Assembly: GCF_033449965.1 (NCBI RefSeq)
Contig: NZ_CP137761.1
Span: 2,356,001-2,420,000 of the forward strand
Source of the DNA: Bacillus sp. T3
Lineage (GTDB): Bacteria; Bacillota; Bacilli; Bacillales; Cytobacillaceae
Length of the DNA: 64,000 nt
Direction: 5' to 3'
Under the pieces are notes generated by a model. It was not told the DNA's origin and ran no database searches. It saw nothing but the letters and a program-made list of their open reading frames with translations. The position numbers and the translations under genes were made by a program. Numbering within the stretch: position 1 is the first letter of the stretch; each line of letters begins with the position of its first letter. Positions 25,747-35,208 of this stretch are shown piece by piece.

Positions 25747-25790
25747 GCGGGCTTGAAAAAAAACGCAGCAACAAGCCCGCATAATATTTT
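25747..25790. terminator. Bidirectional terminator between Spo0E-like gene and pabBC
   Basis: GCGGGCTTG (25748-25755 region) pairs with CAAGCCCGC (25772-25780) across an A-rich loop. T-rich sequence follows on the + strand. Confidence 0.75.
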
Positions 25791-27542
25791 TTAAACGAAA
25801 CGAACTTGAACCCATTTTCGGACACTATTGATAAACCAAATTTTTGTAGCATAGTTTAGATCTTCAATAGAAAGAGTTCTTTCCCGTATTTCCTTCGTTT
25901 TAATTAATGATTCGCGGAAGGTTCCAGCTAATAAGCCGCTTTTTACAGATGGTGTCCAACGTATTCCATCGATTTCTAACACGATGTTCCCGTTTGTAAA
26001 TTCTGTTATTTCTCCATTTTCATTCCAAAGTAATATATCAAATATTTCAGCGGGTTTATTCTTTTGATACTGATAATAGATGTCACGATTTGTTGTCTTA
26101 TGGTAAAGAAAAGGGTTATTTTTATGCACAGGTGAAGTCGCAACGATTACTTTTTTAGGCCCAACTGATTTGCCCACCTCGTTCCCTTCAATGTTCATTT
26201 CCCCATTTTTGGCTAATAAAAACCGAACCTTTTGTTTTTTCTCCTTTTGTTGACTAGCATACTTTAGTAAATATTTTTCGGCATCGGCTATTTGAAATTG
26301 AAACCCGAAATATTGGGCTGAATTTTTAATCCGATTTAAATGCTCTTCCAATAAAAAATATCTTTCATTCTCTAATAGCAAGCTTTCAATTAATTGAAAA
26401 TCAGGGAGATCTTGTTTAAGTAGACTTGCCTTTGCGAGAATTTCATCATATTCGCCTTCAGCAGTAGAATCCCAAGTAATTCCACCTCCAACACCATATG
26501 TTGCTTGCCCTGTCTTGTGATCAATCATTACCGTTCGGATTGGCACACTAAAAGTTGCCTTGCCATCTGGAGAAATATAGCCGATTGCACCACAATAGAC
26601 CTCTCTGGGTGCCTTTTCTAATTGGGTAATAAGTTCCATTGTGCTAATTTTCGGAGCACCTGTAATGGAACCACACGGAAACAGGGCTTTAAATATCTCT
26701 GTTAGCGTTACATTCGGAGATACCTTTGCACTTATCGTTGAAGTCATTTGATGAACAGTTGGATATTGTTCAATATTAAAAAGTTTTTCCACTGTTACTG
26801 TTCCTGGTTCTGCTATTATTCCTAAATCATTTCGTAAAAGATCGACAATCATCACGTTTTCAGCACGGTTTTTTTCTGAGTGATAGAGCCAGCTTGCATT
26901 CTCTTTGTCCTCGTTGAATGTATTGCCGCGTTTTAATGTTCCCTTCATCGGACGTGTCGTAATGTGATTTCCGTTAAGTTGAAAAAATAATTCAGGTGAT
27001 GCCGACAAAATACTATGTTCTCCTGTATTTAGATAAGCGCAATAATTGGAGGCTTGAGCTCGTTTGAGTTGTTCGAAAAAAGCGATATCGTCACCTGCGA
27101 ATTGAGAGTCTAACCTAATCGTATAATTGGTTTGGTAGGATATTCCGTTTGCAATAGCCTGTTTAATTGCGGAGATTGCAGAACGATATTCTTCCTGAGT
27201 AACAGAGGGCATCCATTCTGATAAAGAATATGGATGATTACTGCTAATTCCAATATGATCGGGTTCACTGAAAATGCCAAACCATAACAATGGCATGGAT
27301 CCGCCTTCCCTAACACTAAACGCGGGTTCAAAAGCAGCAGCTCCTTCATACGAAATAAATCCTGCCGCATAATATCCCTTTTGGACTGCGTCTTCTACTA
27401 ATTGAAGACAAGAAAGGACATCTTCTAATTTTTCAGTTGTAATAACCTGTACCGGATTTTTAAACGTTTTTGGCTTTGTTTCTCCATCCGGAGTGGGAAA
27501 TTCAAATGATAAAAGTGGTTTTTGCTTCATAATATCAGGCAT
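25791..27542 (-). CDS. pabB: Aminodeoxychorismate synthase component I fused to 4-amino-4-deoxychorismate lyase
   Basis: Folate-branch enzyme making p-aminobenzoate from chorismate. Residues about 1-360 are the chorismate-binding PabB half (ISYQTNYTIRL, TRPMKGTLKRG, DLLRNDLGIIAEPGTV, GSITGAPKISTMELI, YGVGGGITWDS). About 365-583 are a PabC-like PLP lyase (FLLEEHLNRIKNSAQYFGF, KTTNRDIYY, GEITEFTNGNIVL, GLLAGTFRESLI). In B. subtilis pabB and pabC are separate. The start at MPDIMKQKP follows AAAAGGAAA and overlaps pabA's stop by 8 bases, so translation is coupled. Confidence 0.9.
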   Translation of the reverse strand: MPDIMKQKPLLSFEFPTPDGETKPKTFKNPVQVITTEKLEDVLSCLQLVEDAVQKGYYAAGFISYEGAAAFEPAFSVREGGSMPLLWFGIFSEPDHIGISSNHPYSLSEWMPSVTQEEYRSAISAIKQAIANGISYQTNYTIRLDSQFAGDDIAFFEQLKRAQASNYCAYLNTGEHSILSASPELFFQLNGNHITTRPMKGTLKRGNTFNEDKENASWLYHSEKNRAENVMIVDLLRNDLGIIAEPGTVTVEKLFNIEQYPTVHQMTSTISAKVSPNVTLTEIFKALFPCGSITGAPKISTMELITQLEKAPREVYCGAIGYISPDGKATFSVPIRTVMIDHKTGQATYGVGGGITWDSTAEGEYDEILAKASLLKQDLPDFQLIESLLLENERYFLLEEHLNRIKNSAQYFGFQFQIADAEKYLLKYASQQKEKKQKVRFLLAKNGEMNIEGNEVGKSVGPKKVIVATSPVHKNNPFLYHKTTNRDIYYQYQKNKPAEIFDILLWNENGEITEFTNGNIVLEIDGIRWTPSVKSGLLAGTFRESLIKTKEIRERTLSIEDLNYATKIWFINSVRKWVQVRFV

Positions 27543-28128
27543 GTGAGATTTCCTTTTCATTTAGTGATTTCACAAAAAAGTTTTGGAGCATGTCGAACCC
27601 CTTTTGCGTCAATATCGCTTCTGGGTGAAATTGAACACCTTCCACTCTAAAGTGTTTATGCCGGATTGCCATTATTTCACCATCCACGCTTTTTGCACTA
27701 ATCTCGAGACAGGAAGGAAGGGAAGACTCTTCAACTACTAGGGAATGGTAACGAGTAACCTGGAGCGGGGATTCCAATTCAGCAAAAATAGAACGTTGAT
27801 CATGATGCATAAGTGAAATTTTACCATGCATTGGCTTAGTTGCTTTTATGATGTTCCCACCAAAAGCTTGAGCAATAATTTGTTGCCCAAGGCACACACC
27901 TAATAGAGGAATTTGCTTATAAAAAGTCTTAACCACTTCCAAGCAGATTCCAGCATTATTTGGATTTCCTGGTCCTGGTGAAATCAAAATGGCATCTGGG
28001 TTCATTTCTTCAATTTCATTTATGGAAAGCTGGTCATTACGGATGACAATGATGTCACTGCTTATTTGACGTATATATTGCACTAAATTATAAGTAAATG
28101 AGTCGTAGTTATCGATTACTAGTATCAA
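27535..28128 (-). CDS. pabA: Aminodeoxychorismate synthase, glutamine amidotransferase component
   Basis: Provides ammonia from glutamine to PabB. The 197-residue class I amidotransferase starts MILVIDNYDSFTYNLVQY at a TTG codon. It has SPGPGNPNNAG, the nucleophile Cys in GVCLGQQIIAQAFGG and the His-Glu pair in VEGVQFHPEAI. A GGAG lies 11 bases upstream of the TTG. An ATG 51 bases further upstream would add non-family residues. It is first in a two-gene operon with pabBC. It may also serve anthranilate synthase, as in B. subtilis. Confidence 0.88.
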   Translation of the reverse strand: MILVIDNYDSFTYNLVQYIRQISSDIIVIRNDQLSINEIEEMNPDAILISPGPGNPNNAGICLEVVKTFYKQIPLLGVCLGQQIIAQAFGGNIIKATKPMHGKISLMHHDQRSIFAELESPLQVTRYHSLVVEESSLPSCLEISAKSVDGEIMAIRHKHFRVEGVQFHPEAILTQKGFDMLQNFFVKSLNEKEISHA

Positions 28129-28401
28129 TGTTATTTTTGGCTCCGTTTCATTAAAAGGATAAAAAGAAAATATTATCACTTTAGGTTATTACATTAGGGC
28201 TGTTTTTTCAATACATGAAAGATATTTGTATAGGTAAGGGGAATATTGGCATAAACGAAGAAGGCAGGGTGTAAATGTAAACAATTTAGAAACATAGACG
28301 TATATTCTGTAATTTTGGCTCAAAATTAATGTATAATAGTTGAAATGAGCTTACATAATCCTATAAATTGTGATGATAGAAAGTGAAAAGGAAGGTAACA
28401 A

Positions 28402-29577
28402 ATGTTAGTTGAAAACGAAAACATTACAAGAATCTATCAAGATGGCAAGGAATACATTCTTATCGGTACTGCTCATGTGTCAAAGCACAGTGCAGAGCTA
28501 GTCAAAGAAGTAATTGAAGCAGAGAACCCAGATTCAGTTTGTATTGAGTTGGATGAACAACGGTACCAATCGATTATTGATGGTAACAACTGGAAGGATA
28601 TGGACATTTTTAAAGTAATTAAAGAAAAGAAAGCCCCTTTGCTACTAATGAATCTTGCTTTATCTTCCTTTCAAAAACGGATTGCCAATCAATTTGGCAT
28701 TAATGCAGGTCAAGAAATGATTCAAGGAATTCAATCAGCAAAAGATGTTGGTGCAAATCTCGTGCTGGCTGACCGAAATATTCATATTACCTTTTCAAGA
28801 ATATGGAGTGGAGTGGGACTAAGAGGCAAGTCACTTCTGCTCGCCCAAGTTATTGCTAGTGTTTTTAGTAATGAAACCATTTCCGAAGAAGAACTAGAAA
28901 AAATGAAAAATCAAGATACGATTAACGCGGTTCTTAATGACTTCACACAAGCTTTCCCTAGATTAAAGAAGCCACTTATTGACGAACGTGATCAATATTT
29001 ATCGCAAAAAATTAAAGAGGCACATGGACCAAAAGTTGTTGCTGTGTTAGGCGCCGCCCATGTTCCGGGAATAACAGAAGAAATTAAAAAGGAACACGAT
29101 TTAAGACTACTTAACGAAGTTCCCAAAAAATCAAAGGCACCAAAACTGATTGGCTGGCTGATTCCAATCTTTATTATATCGATGATCGCTTATACTTTTT
29201 ACAATAATCCGTCAGCTGGCATACATCAGACAATGAGCTGGGTCCTTTTTCACGGGACATTCTCTGCGCTTGGAACAGCGCTTGCATTCGGTCATCCACT
29301 GGCAATATTAACTGCATTTATTGCTGCCCCGATAACGGCATTAGATCCGATTACTGCTGCGGGGTGGTTTGCAGGATTTGTCCAGGCGTATTTTAGTAGA
29401 CCAAGTGTAAGGGACTTTGAAAATTTAGCTGATGATGTTTTTAGTTTTAAGGGATTTTGGCATAATAAAGTGACACGTGTATTACTTGTTGTTGTTTTTG
29501 CTAATTTAGGAAGTTCATTAGGGACATTTATAGGTGGGGCAGATGTAGTCCGGTTGTTCTTAAAACACCTAATGTAA
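28402..29577 (+). CDS. TraB-domain membrane protein
   Basis: 391 residues. The N-terminal 230 residues form a TraB/PrgY-like domain with the conserved ILIGTAHVSKHS near the start, SVCIELDEQRYQ, and AVLGAAHVPGI (about 215-225). The C-terminal 150 residues carry about four membrane helices. TraB/PrgY and Tiki proteins share a fold with metal-dependent peptidases and the GxxH motifs are kept. A protease role is inference. GAAGGTAAC precedes the ATG. TATAAT at 28332-28337 may be a -10, but its -35 is weak. Confidence 0.85.
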   Translation: MLVENENITRIYQDGKEYILIGTAHVSKHSAELVKEVIEAENPDSVCIELDEQRYQSIIDGNNWKDMDIFKVIKEKKAPLLLMNLALSSFQKRIANQFGINAGQEMIQGIQSAKDVGANLVLADRNIHITFSRIWSGVGLRGKSLLLAQVIASVFSNETISEEELEKMKNQDTINAVLNDFTQAFPRLKKPLIDERDQYLSQKIKEAHGPKVVAVLGAAHVPGITEEIKKEHDLRLLNEVPKKSKAPKLIGWLIPIFIISMIAYTFYNNPSAGIHQTMSWVLFHGTFSALGTALAFGHPLAILTAFIAAPITALDPITAAGWFAGFVQAYFSRPSVRDFENLADDVFSFKGFWHNKVTRVLLVVVFANLGSSLGTFIGGADVVRLFLKHLM

Positions 29578-29593
29578 GAATAGAGTTGAACAT

Positions 29594-29630
29594 TAGAGAG
29601 GTTCTCCTACGAGATTCCTCTCTATTTTTT
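29594..29630 (+). terminator. Intrinsic terminator after the TraB gene
   Basis: TAGAGAGG (29594-29601) pairs with CCTCTCTA (29617-29624), followed by T's. A second small hairpin GTTCTC/GAGAAC follows at about 29632-29648. Confidence 0.8.
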
Positions 29631-29718
29631 TAGTTCTCCTAAGAGAACCGCTTATTAGATGTTCATTGATTCGGTAATTAATATACCATAAAATTATTAT
29701 GTTAACTCAGCCTGTGCG

Positions 29719-29753
29719 AAAAACGGAAGATTGTAAACGTAATCTCCCGTTTT
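29719..29753 (-). terminator. Intrinsic terminator after nrnB
   Basis: AAAACGG.AGATT and AATCT.CCGTTTT form an interrupted 12-bp stem. T's follow in the leftward direction, directly after the nrnB stop. Confidence 0.75.
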
Positions 29754-29757
29754 CTGT

Positions 29758-31008
29758 TTAATCTTGAAGATGTGCACCATCAATCACTTTTTTTATTAGT
29801 GTTTTATAATTCTTTTTGAGGGTATCAACCGATACAGAAAGCTGTTTTGATAAATGGACAAGATAGTCATTATCATACCGTAGCCATGAAGTGAAATTTC
29901 TCTTTACGAAATGTTCTGCCGCTTCATAGGTAGGGAAATGCTCGTCTGCTTTATTCCCGTTATGAATAACTTCAAAGTGTTTGTCATTATTTTGACGAAT
30001 AAAAGTAATGTCACCTATGCGATTTTCATAGGAAGAACCGTAATGTGCTGCTTTAACATTGATTTCATTTCGATCGGCATCTAATTTAGGTGGAACTATA
30101 CTGAATACATTAACAACAAATTTGTCAAAAGCATCCCGCGTTAGCTCACATCCTGATGCCTTCGGATGACCTCCGCCCCCAAACCTTGTGGCAAATTCAG
30201 ACACATTTACATGATCGTGAATCGTTCGAAAACCAACCTTTTTCGTCCCAACATTAAGTAGGATAATCATATCGAGGTGGGGATTGAGTTTATTTAATGC
30301 ATTTCCTAGCTCTGATAAATATTGCTCTGCATGAATGATTCCAACACAGTATTCATCGGCCAATGTTTGAACCATTTGCCTGTTTTTCGAGTTAATATAA
30401 CGTTCAATTTTCTTCTCTTCAACATCTAACAACATATTTTCTGTTTCAGTTAAGGCAAAGCTATTAGGATTTTCCCGTAGTCTTTTCAAGATGCTTTCTT
30501 CAAAGGGTTCACGGTCAATAATATAAAACAAATCATTAAGCCTTTTTGCTGTCACATTATTATTTGCATCCCATTCCCATGTATCATACTGCCTGACTAA
30601 ATCAATAAATTCCTCAAGGCTTTTGCTTGGCTGTATTTTCTTTTGTTGCAGCAGGTAATCATAAAACAATGAGGTTGCACATGTCTTTTTGCCACTTTCA
30701 TATTCAGGGATGACTGTACCCCAAGCATATTGATTAAAATGCATCGCTGTCACGTGATGATCGATCATTTTGATCGGGCGACCTGCTTTATGGCGCTGTT
30801 CAAGTTTTTTTTCAATACTTTCGTTCACAGCCAGGTCGGTAATATAAGTTTCTGTATTAAAAAAATCTGGATTCTCAATAAAATTTTCGACACGTTGATT
30901 TAATATTCGGTATGAGCAATATGAAACATAAGCATCATCGCCAAATGCCAATTTCGCAATGATTCCACAGCCGAGCCCATCAAGGTCGATATCAGTAAAA
31001 AGTTTCAT
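29758..31008 (-). CDS. nrnB: Oligoribonuclease NrnB-like DHH phosphoesterase
   Basis: 416 residues. DHH domain: LFTDIDLDGLGC at the N terminus (D-x-D), TYITDLAVN, and the DHH triad in KMIDHHVTAMHF. DHHA1 domain: RFGGGGHPKASGCEL (about 280-294). This is the architecture of B. subtilis NrnB (YngD), which degrades short oligonucleotides, and this protein is of similar length. The C-terminal 110 residues (after about 305) are extra and family-specific. A GAGATGG-like site precedes the ATG. It is transcribed alone. Confidence 0.85.
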   Translation of the reverse strand: MKLFTDIDLDGLGCGIIAKLAFGDDAYVSYCSYRILNQRVENFIENPDFFNTETYITDLAVNESIEKKLEQRHKAGRPIKMIDHHVTAMHFNQYAWGTVIPEYESGKKTCATSLFYDYLLQQKKIQPSKSLEEFIDLVRQYDTWEWDANNNVTAKRLNDLFYIIDREPFEESILKRLRENPNSFALTETENMLLDVEEKKIERYINSKNRQMVQTLADEYCVGIIHAEQYLSELGNALNKLNPHLDMIILLNVGTKKVGFRTIHDHVNVSEFATRFGGGGHPKASGCELTRDAFDKFVVNVFSIVPPKLDADRNEINVKAAHYGSSYENRIGDITFIRQNNDKHFEVIHNGNKADEHFPTYEAAEHFVKRNFTSWLRYDNDYLVHLSKQLSVSVDTLKKNYKTLIKKVIDGAHLQD

Positions 31009-31334
31009 GAGGTTAAGTCACCATCTCCTGTAAAATTTTCCATAAAGCTTATTTTAAACTAGGTTGTGAAACTTATACAGTCCTTTATAAGAATTAATAT
31101 ATAAATAAGTGCTTAAATAAAGATTTTACTCCTAAAAAATTATTAATGCTGTTAATTTCACATTCATTAATACTGCCTTATCCGTAAAATTAGACAAAGC
31201 ATGCTGCACGAACTATACTTTCATTGAAATGACTTTTTGGAGAAAAATAGGGTAAATTTTGAGATGTTTAGTTTTCGGAAAATTTTGTCATTATGATTGT
31301 TTACCACTTTACTTGAAGTAGAGGGGGAAGGAAA
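31009..31334. other. 326-base gap with divergent promoters expected
   Basis: A/T-rich region between leftward nrnB and the rightward metallopeptidase gene. It must hold both promoters, but I cannot single out convincing -35/-10 pairs. No hairpin or small gene stands out. Confidence 0.4.
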
Positions 31335-31952
31335 ATGACGCCATATATTATCTTGTTAATCACAACGTTTTCATTCGTATTAAATATGATTGCTTCTAGC
31401 ACTTTAAAGAGATTAGTGGAACGCGCACGAGAAGCAACTGTTTCTGGTGATGAAATTGCGAGGGCTATTTTAGGTATGAACAAGCTGCAAAATGTAAAGA
31501 TCAGAAGAACAGACGTTATTGGAGAAAATTTATATGATCCTCTTATAAAAGTGATTGTATTAGATCCTGAGGTATATGGACGAAAAACTATTTACGCACT
31601 AGCTGTCGGTTGTCATGAAGCTTGTCACGCATTAAAATTTCAATTTCTAAGGTTTGTATTTACTCCGATTTCCCTAATCGCAAAATATATTTTTATTCCT
31701 CTCTTTCTTCTTGCCTTTTTTATTGATTCCTCCCTGTTGCATCATTGTGTTCTATTGGTTTATATTTTTCTTTTTATTTTAAGATTAATCATTGAAGTGT
31801 TGGATGAGGTCAAAATAAACACAATGTCAATTAGACTACTTCACAAATCTAAGCTTGTTTGCTTTGAAGAAATAAAGGAGGCACAGAAGCTTTATTATTT
31901 TTTTAACTTCACTTACCTCGCAAGTTTACCATTAAAAATAATGATCGGGTGA
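31335..31952 (+). CDS. YugP-like membrane zinc metallopeptidase
   Basis: 205 residues. It has an N-terminal membrane helix, a DUF-type metalloprotease core with zinc-binding HEACH in VGCHEACHALKF (about 94-105), then two or three hydrophobic helices (about 115-155). A downstream acidic EVLDEVKIN may supply the third ligand. The layout matches the YugP family, though the YugP pattern HEVGHALQ is altered to HEACHALK. GGAAGG lies upstream of the ATG. It converges with the nitrilase gene. Substrate unknown. Confidence 0.75.
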   Translation: MTPYIILLITTFSFVLNMIASSTLKRLVERAREATVSGDEIARAILGMNKLQNVKIRRTDVIGENLYDPLIKVIVLDPEVYGRKTIYALAVGCHEACHALKFQFLRFVFTPISLIAKYIFIPLFLLAFFIDSSLLHHCVLLVYIFLFILRLIIEVLDEVKINTMSIRLLHKSKLVCFEEIKEAQKLYYFFNFTYLASLPLKIMIG

Positions 31953-31980
31953 TAAGTTAACATCAACCAAAATTTGTCCA

Positions 31981-32757
31981 TTAATATAAATCAGTCCGAC
32001 GATCCTCAAAAATTGGGATTGTTTTTCGAACGGAATCGACCTCATTTAAATTAAGTTCCACATAAAAAACACCTTCACTCTGATTGTCACTCAGGAGAAG
32101 TTCTCCCCAGGGGGCTATGACCATCGTATGCCCATTAAATTGGTTGTTCGGGTCACTTCCAATGCGATTTACCCCGACTATATAGCATTGATTTTCGATT
32201 GCACGCGCTTGAAGCAATATACGCCAATGATCGATTCTTGGTTTTGGCCATTGCGCTGGAATAAACATAATTTTAGCACCTGCAAGAACATGGAGCCGAA
32301 TCCACTCAGGGAAGCGTAAATCATAACAGATGACTCCACCACAGATCGTTCCATCTAACTCGAATACATTTCTTTGCTGTCCTTCATTAATGAATTGATG
32401 CTCATCCATAAGCTTAAACAAATGGGCTTTATCATACTCTGCCACTATTTTTCCGTTTCGATTGACAACATACATTGTATTATAAAAGCCAGTAGCTTTT
32501 TTTGTTGCAACTGAACCGGCGACAATATTTATCCTGTAGTGCTTTGCTAGTGATGAAAGCATCGACTTGGTTTTTTCTCCATTTTGATCAGCAAGTTCAT
32601 TCAGTACATCGAGGGCATAGCCTGTATTCCACATTTCTGGAAAAACAATGACATCAGCACCAGCTTCAGAACATTCTTCTATATATTTCTTAGCTACTTC
32701 ATAGTTTTTTTGGGGATTTGCATAATCAATATCCATTTGAACGCATGCGATCTTCAT
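31981..32757 (-). CDS. Nitrilase-superfamily amidohydrolase, omega-amidase-like
   Basis: 258 residues. The Glu-Lys-Cys triad is visible: Glu in VIVFPEMWNTGYAL, Lys in AEYDKAHLFKLMDE and Cys in GGVICYDLRFPE. It also has PAQWPKPR and QARAIENQCYIVGVNR. It is closest in pattern to B. subtilis MtnU (YkrU), thought to hydrolyse 2-oxoglutaramate or 2-ketosuccinamate after transamination in methionine salvage. No mtn genes are nearby, so the specific role is inferred from the family. The start at MKIACVQMD follows GAGGTG. Confidence 0.83.
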   Translation of the reverse strand: MKIACVQMDIDYANPQKNYEVAKKYIEECSEAGADVIVFPEMWNTGYALDVLNELADQNGEKTKSMLSSLAKHYRINIVAGSVATKKATGFYNTMYVVNRNGKIVAEYDKAHLFKLMDEHQFINEGQQRNVFELDGTICGGVICYDLRFPEWIRLHVLAGAKIMFIPAQWPKPRIDHWRILLQARAIENQCYIVGVNRIGSDPNNQFNGHTMVIAPWGELLLSDNQSEGVFYVELNLNEVDSVRKTIPIFEDRRTDLY

Positions 32758-32845
32758 TATTAAACACCTCAAATCATTATTGATTTAAGATTATTAAATT
32801 TCAAACAATCCTGCAATACGTAACGATACAGTTGGACAAAAAATG

Positions 32846-32876
32846 AGAGGCACATTCTCGATTAGAATGTGCCTCT
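32846..32876 (-). terminator. Intrinsic terminator after the zinc-ribbon membrane protein gene
   Basis: AGAGGCACATTCT and its complement form a 13-bp stem with a 5-base loop (32846-32858 / 32864-32876). A run of T's follows in the leftward direction. Confidence 0.85.
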
Positions 32877-32886
32877 TAAGTATGAA

Positions 32887-33183
32887 TTAAATAAACATGG
32901 TTCCAGCAACGATAAAGCTGAAAAGAGAACCTAAAACGATGCTTACAGCTGACAAGAACATTAAAATAACACCATGTACAACATTGCGTTCATGATATGT
33001 CATGAAGCCCATCGCTAAGGCAGCTGTACCAAATAATAATGGGATAAACAATAATGAAACTGTAAAAAACACCCATCCTAATGCAGCGTAAACGATTCCT
33101 GATTTCTTGTTTTCGCTAATCTCCTGAACCAGCGTGATGTTACCACAGCTTTGACAAATTGCACCATCTTGAGAATTATACAT
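32887..33183 (-). CDS. Small membrane protein with N-terminal zinc-ribbon-like Cys pair
   Basis: 98 residues. ICQSCGN near residue 10 gives a C-x2-C pair. Two to three membrane helices follow (about 30-95), the middle loop being TYHERNVVHG. It looks like DUF4190-type proteins of unknown role. The start ATG 33183 has TTGGAG 8 bases upstream; a GTG three codons earlier is possible. It is a single-gene unit with its own terminator. Confidence 0.72.
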   Translation of the reverse strand: MYNSQDGAICQSCGNITLVQEISENKKSGIVYAALGWVFFTVSLLFIPLLFGTAALAMGFMTYHERNVVHGVILMFLSAVSIVLGSLFSFIVAGTMFI

Positions 33184-33397
33184 ACAATCCACTCCAATTC
33201 CTTCTTAATTTAATTTTTAGAGCCTTTAATAGAAGTTCATAGAAGTTATTTTTTTAAACCAAAATGTTCACAAAGTTGATTAATAAAATTCACACAATAG
33301 ACAAAATTTAATGATTTATCCATAGATTAACATAATATTAAGAAAAATCAAGACAAAAACTCAAAAAATATTATTGTAATAAAATGTAATTACTACC

Positions 33398-33455
33398 GCG
33401 ATAGGGATAACGGAAGTTAAGCTGATCTTCCTAGCGATAAGGGATTATAAGAGCA
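33398..33455 (+). promoter_or_regulatory. Structured leader element before the mgs-type operon
   Basis: GCGATAGGGATAA and GCGATAAGGGATTA flank a GGAAG/CTTCC hairpin (33412-33416 / 33427-33431) in the 433-base region 33184-33616. This is the only clearly patterned stretch there. It could be part of an untranslated leader or an operator. It does not match a riboswitch class I know. Confidence 0.35.
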
Positions 33456-33468
33456 TTTGTAAGGTTTG

Positions 33469-33485
33469 TGTTATGTTTATTAACG
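33469..33485 (+). promoter_or_regulatory. TnrA/GlnR-like box before the mgs-type operon
   Basis: TGTTA-TGTTTAT-TAACG fits TGTNA-N7-TNACA with one mismatch in the last base. It lies 131 bases before the first gene of a glutamate-linked operon, a reasonable place for nitrogen control. Confidence 0.35.
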
Positions 33486-33616
33486 TTTATTGTTAGAAAA
33501 GTTATGATTGTTCCCATTTTTACAATAAATCAACCTGAAAAGAGTTTATTCTATGTGTATACCAAGCAACAAACACTAAGCAACTAAATCTTAAATTAGT
33601 AATAGGAGGTTATAAA

Positions 33617-34513
33617 ATGTGTGGTATTGGCGGTGTGATCTTTAAAAATCCTAAACATGAAAAGCAAACTGGAAAAGTAATCCTAACGATGCTTGATAGT
33701 TTGTACCGAAGAGGTCCAGACTCAACTGGAGTCGCTTTACTTCATCCTAAAGAAGAAAATGTTCTATATGTTGATGTGAATTATGAAAGAGCAGGTAATG
33801 GGCAACGGATCTTAACTCTTTTAACAGAAAGTGCTGAAATTCTTCAATCTTCAATCCATGGCAATTATGTTCGAGCAAAAGTATATTTTACAGGTGATGA
33901 ACAAAGCTTGATCAATGAGCTAAACGAACTGGATCGAGATGTGTCAGTCGCAAGCTTTGGTCAACAAATTGAGGTATTGAAATATTTAGGTGGTGCAGCA
34001 AACCTGGAATCACAATTTGAATTGTCAAATTACAATGGTCAGGTAGCAGTTGGTCATACGAGAATGGCAACAGAAAGTAAGGTCGATATCTCGCATTCAC
34101 AGCCACTATGCTGCTATGAGAGTAAAGATTTAACCATTATTCATAATGGTCATGTGACTAATTATATTAAACTCCGATCCTACTACGAAAGGAAAGGTTA
34201 TACCTTTCTTACTGGGAACGACTCGGAGGTCATCGCAGTGTATTTAGTAGATGAAATGAAAAATGGTGCGAGTTTAGAAGAAGCAATGAGATCTTCGGTT
34301 ACGGACTTAGATGGATCCTTCAGCTACATTGCCGTTACCCCTAGTGCTGTTGGTTTAGCGAAGGAGCCATTCGGAATGAAGCCGATGGTTTTAGCAGAAA
34401 CAGATGAGTTCATCGCTTTTGCCTCTGAAAGCTTAGCGATAACACGAGAATTTGGTGAAAACTTAAAAATCAGTGAACCAAAAGCAGAGGAGGTTCTTGT
34501 ATGGAATCTGTAA
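33617..34513 (+). CDS. Class II glutamine amidotransferase subunit (GlxB / N-methylglutamate synthase MgsA-like)
   Basis: 298 residues. MCGIGGVIF gives the N-terminal nucleophile Cys. LYRRGPDSTGVA, VGHTRMATES, NGHVTNY and LTGNDSEVIAVYL are Ntn-amidotransferase landmarks. In glutamate synthase this domain is part of one large protein. Here it is a separate gene overlapping the next by 13 bases. The same three-way split is known in GlxBCD of rhizobia and in the MgsABC N-methylglutamate synthase of methylamine users. AGGAGGT lies before the ATG. Confidence 0.85.
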   Translation: MCGIGGVIFKNPKHEKQTGKVILTMLDSLYRRGPDSTGVALLHPKEENVLYVDVNYERAGNGQRILTLLTESAEILQSSIHGNYVRAKVYFTGDEQSLINELNELDRDVSVASFGQQIEVLKYLGGAANLESQFELSNYNGQVAVGHTRMATESKVDISHSQPLCCYESKDLTIIHNGHVTNYIKLRSYYERKGYTFLTGNDSEVIAVYLVDEMKNGASLEEAMRSSVTDLDGSFSYIAVTPSAVGLAKEPFGMKPMVLAETDEFIAFASESLAITREFGENLKISEPKAEEVLVWNL

Positions 34514-35208
34514 AAGATGCGATATTAATAGATTGTAAAAAAACACCATTAACACAAATTAACCAGACGATTCGTAAAGCTGCTGCCGAAAAGGTGAAAG
34601 AAGTCGTAGTCGAAAATCCGATGGCAAGTCATAATCTCGGGGTTGGGATTACGGATCCTATTAATATTACTATCAATGGGGATGTTGGCTATTATGCAAT
34701 CAGCTTATGTGACAACGTTACCGCTAAAGTTAATGGAAATGCTGGCTGGGCTATTGGTGAAAATTTAATGAATGGTGAGATTATCGTCGAAGGAAATGCT
34801 TCATCAGCCTGTGCGGCTTCCCTACGTGGCGGAACAGTAGTCGTAAAGGGTGATGTTGGAGCTCGCGCTGGGATTGGTCTTAAAGGCGGGAAACTAATCA
34901 TCGGTGGAAGCTGTGGCTATATGACCGGCTTTATGATGCAAAAAGGAACGATGATCATTTGTGGTGATACAGGAAAAGCAATTGGAGATTCTTTATATGA
35001 CGGTGCCATTTATGTTGGTGGCCAAATAGAAGAACTTGGGAATGGGACAAAAATTGTCGAGGTAACTAAGGAAGAGTACGAAGAAGTAAAAAGTTTACTT
35101 GATTCCTATAACGTACAAGCACCACCGAGCTTTAGAAAAATTATACCAAACGGAATGCTTCATAATTTTAATAAAAAGGAGTTTAGCGTATGGAAAGAAA
35201 TATTATAA
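34501..35208 (+). CDS. GXGXG-motif subunit (GlxC / MgsB-like)
   Basis: 235 residues. It is a stand-alone version of the glutamate synthase C-terminal right-handed helix domain. Repeats of the form G-x-x-G-x-x-x-G run from about 40 to 190 (NLGVGITDPI, INGDVGYYAI, VNGNAGWAIGENL, KGDVGARAGIGLKGG, GGSCGYMTGFMMQKG, GDTGKAIGDSLYDGAIYVGG). It overlaps both neighbours (13 and 19 bases), so the three products are made together. The domain is structural in glutamate synthases. Confidence 0.85.
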   Translation: MESVKDAILIDCKKTPLTQINQTIRKAAAEKVKEVVVENPMASHNLGVGITDPINITINGDVGYYAISLCDNVTAKVNGNAGWAIGENLMNGEIIVEGNASSACAASLRGGTVVVKGDVGARAGIGLKGGKLIIGGSCGYMTGFMMQKGTMIICGDTGKAIGDSLYDGAIYVGGQIEELGNGTKIVEVTKEEYEEVKSLLDSYNVQAPPSFRKIIPNGMLHNFNKKEFSVWKEIL

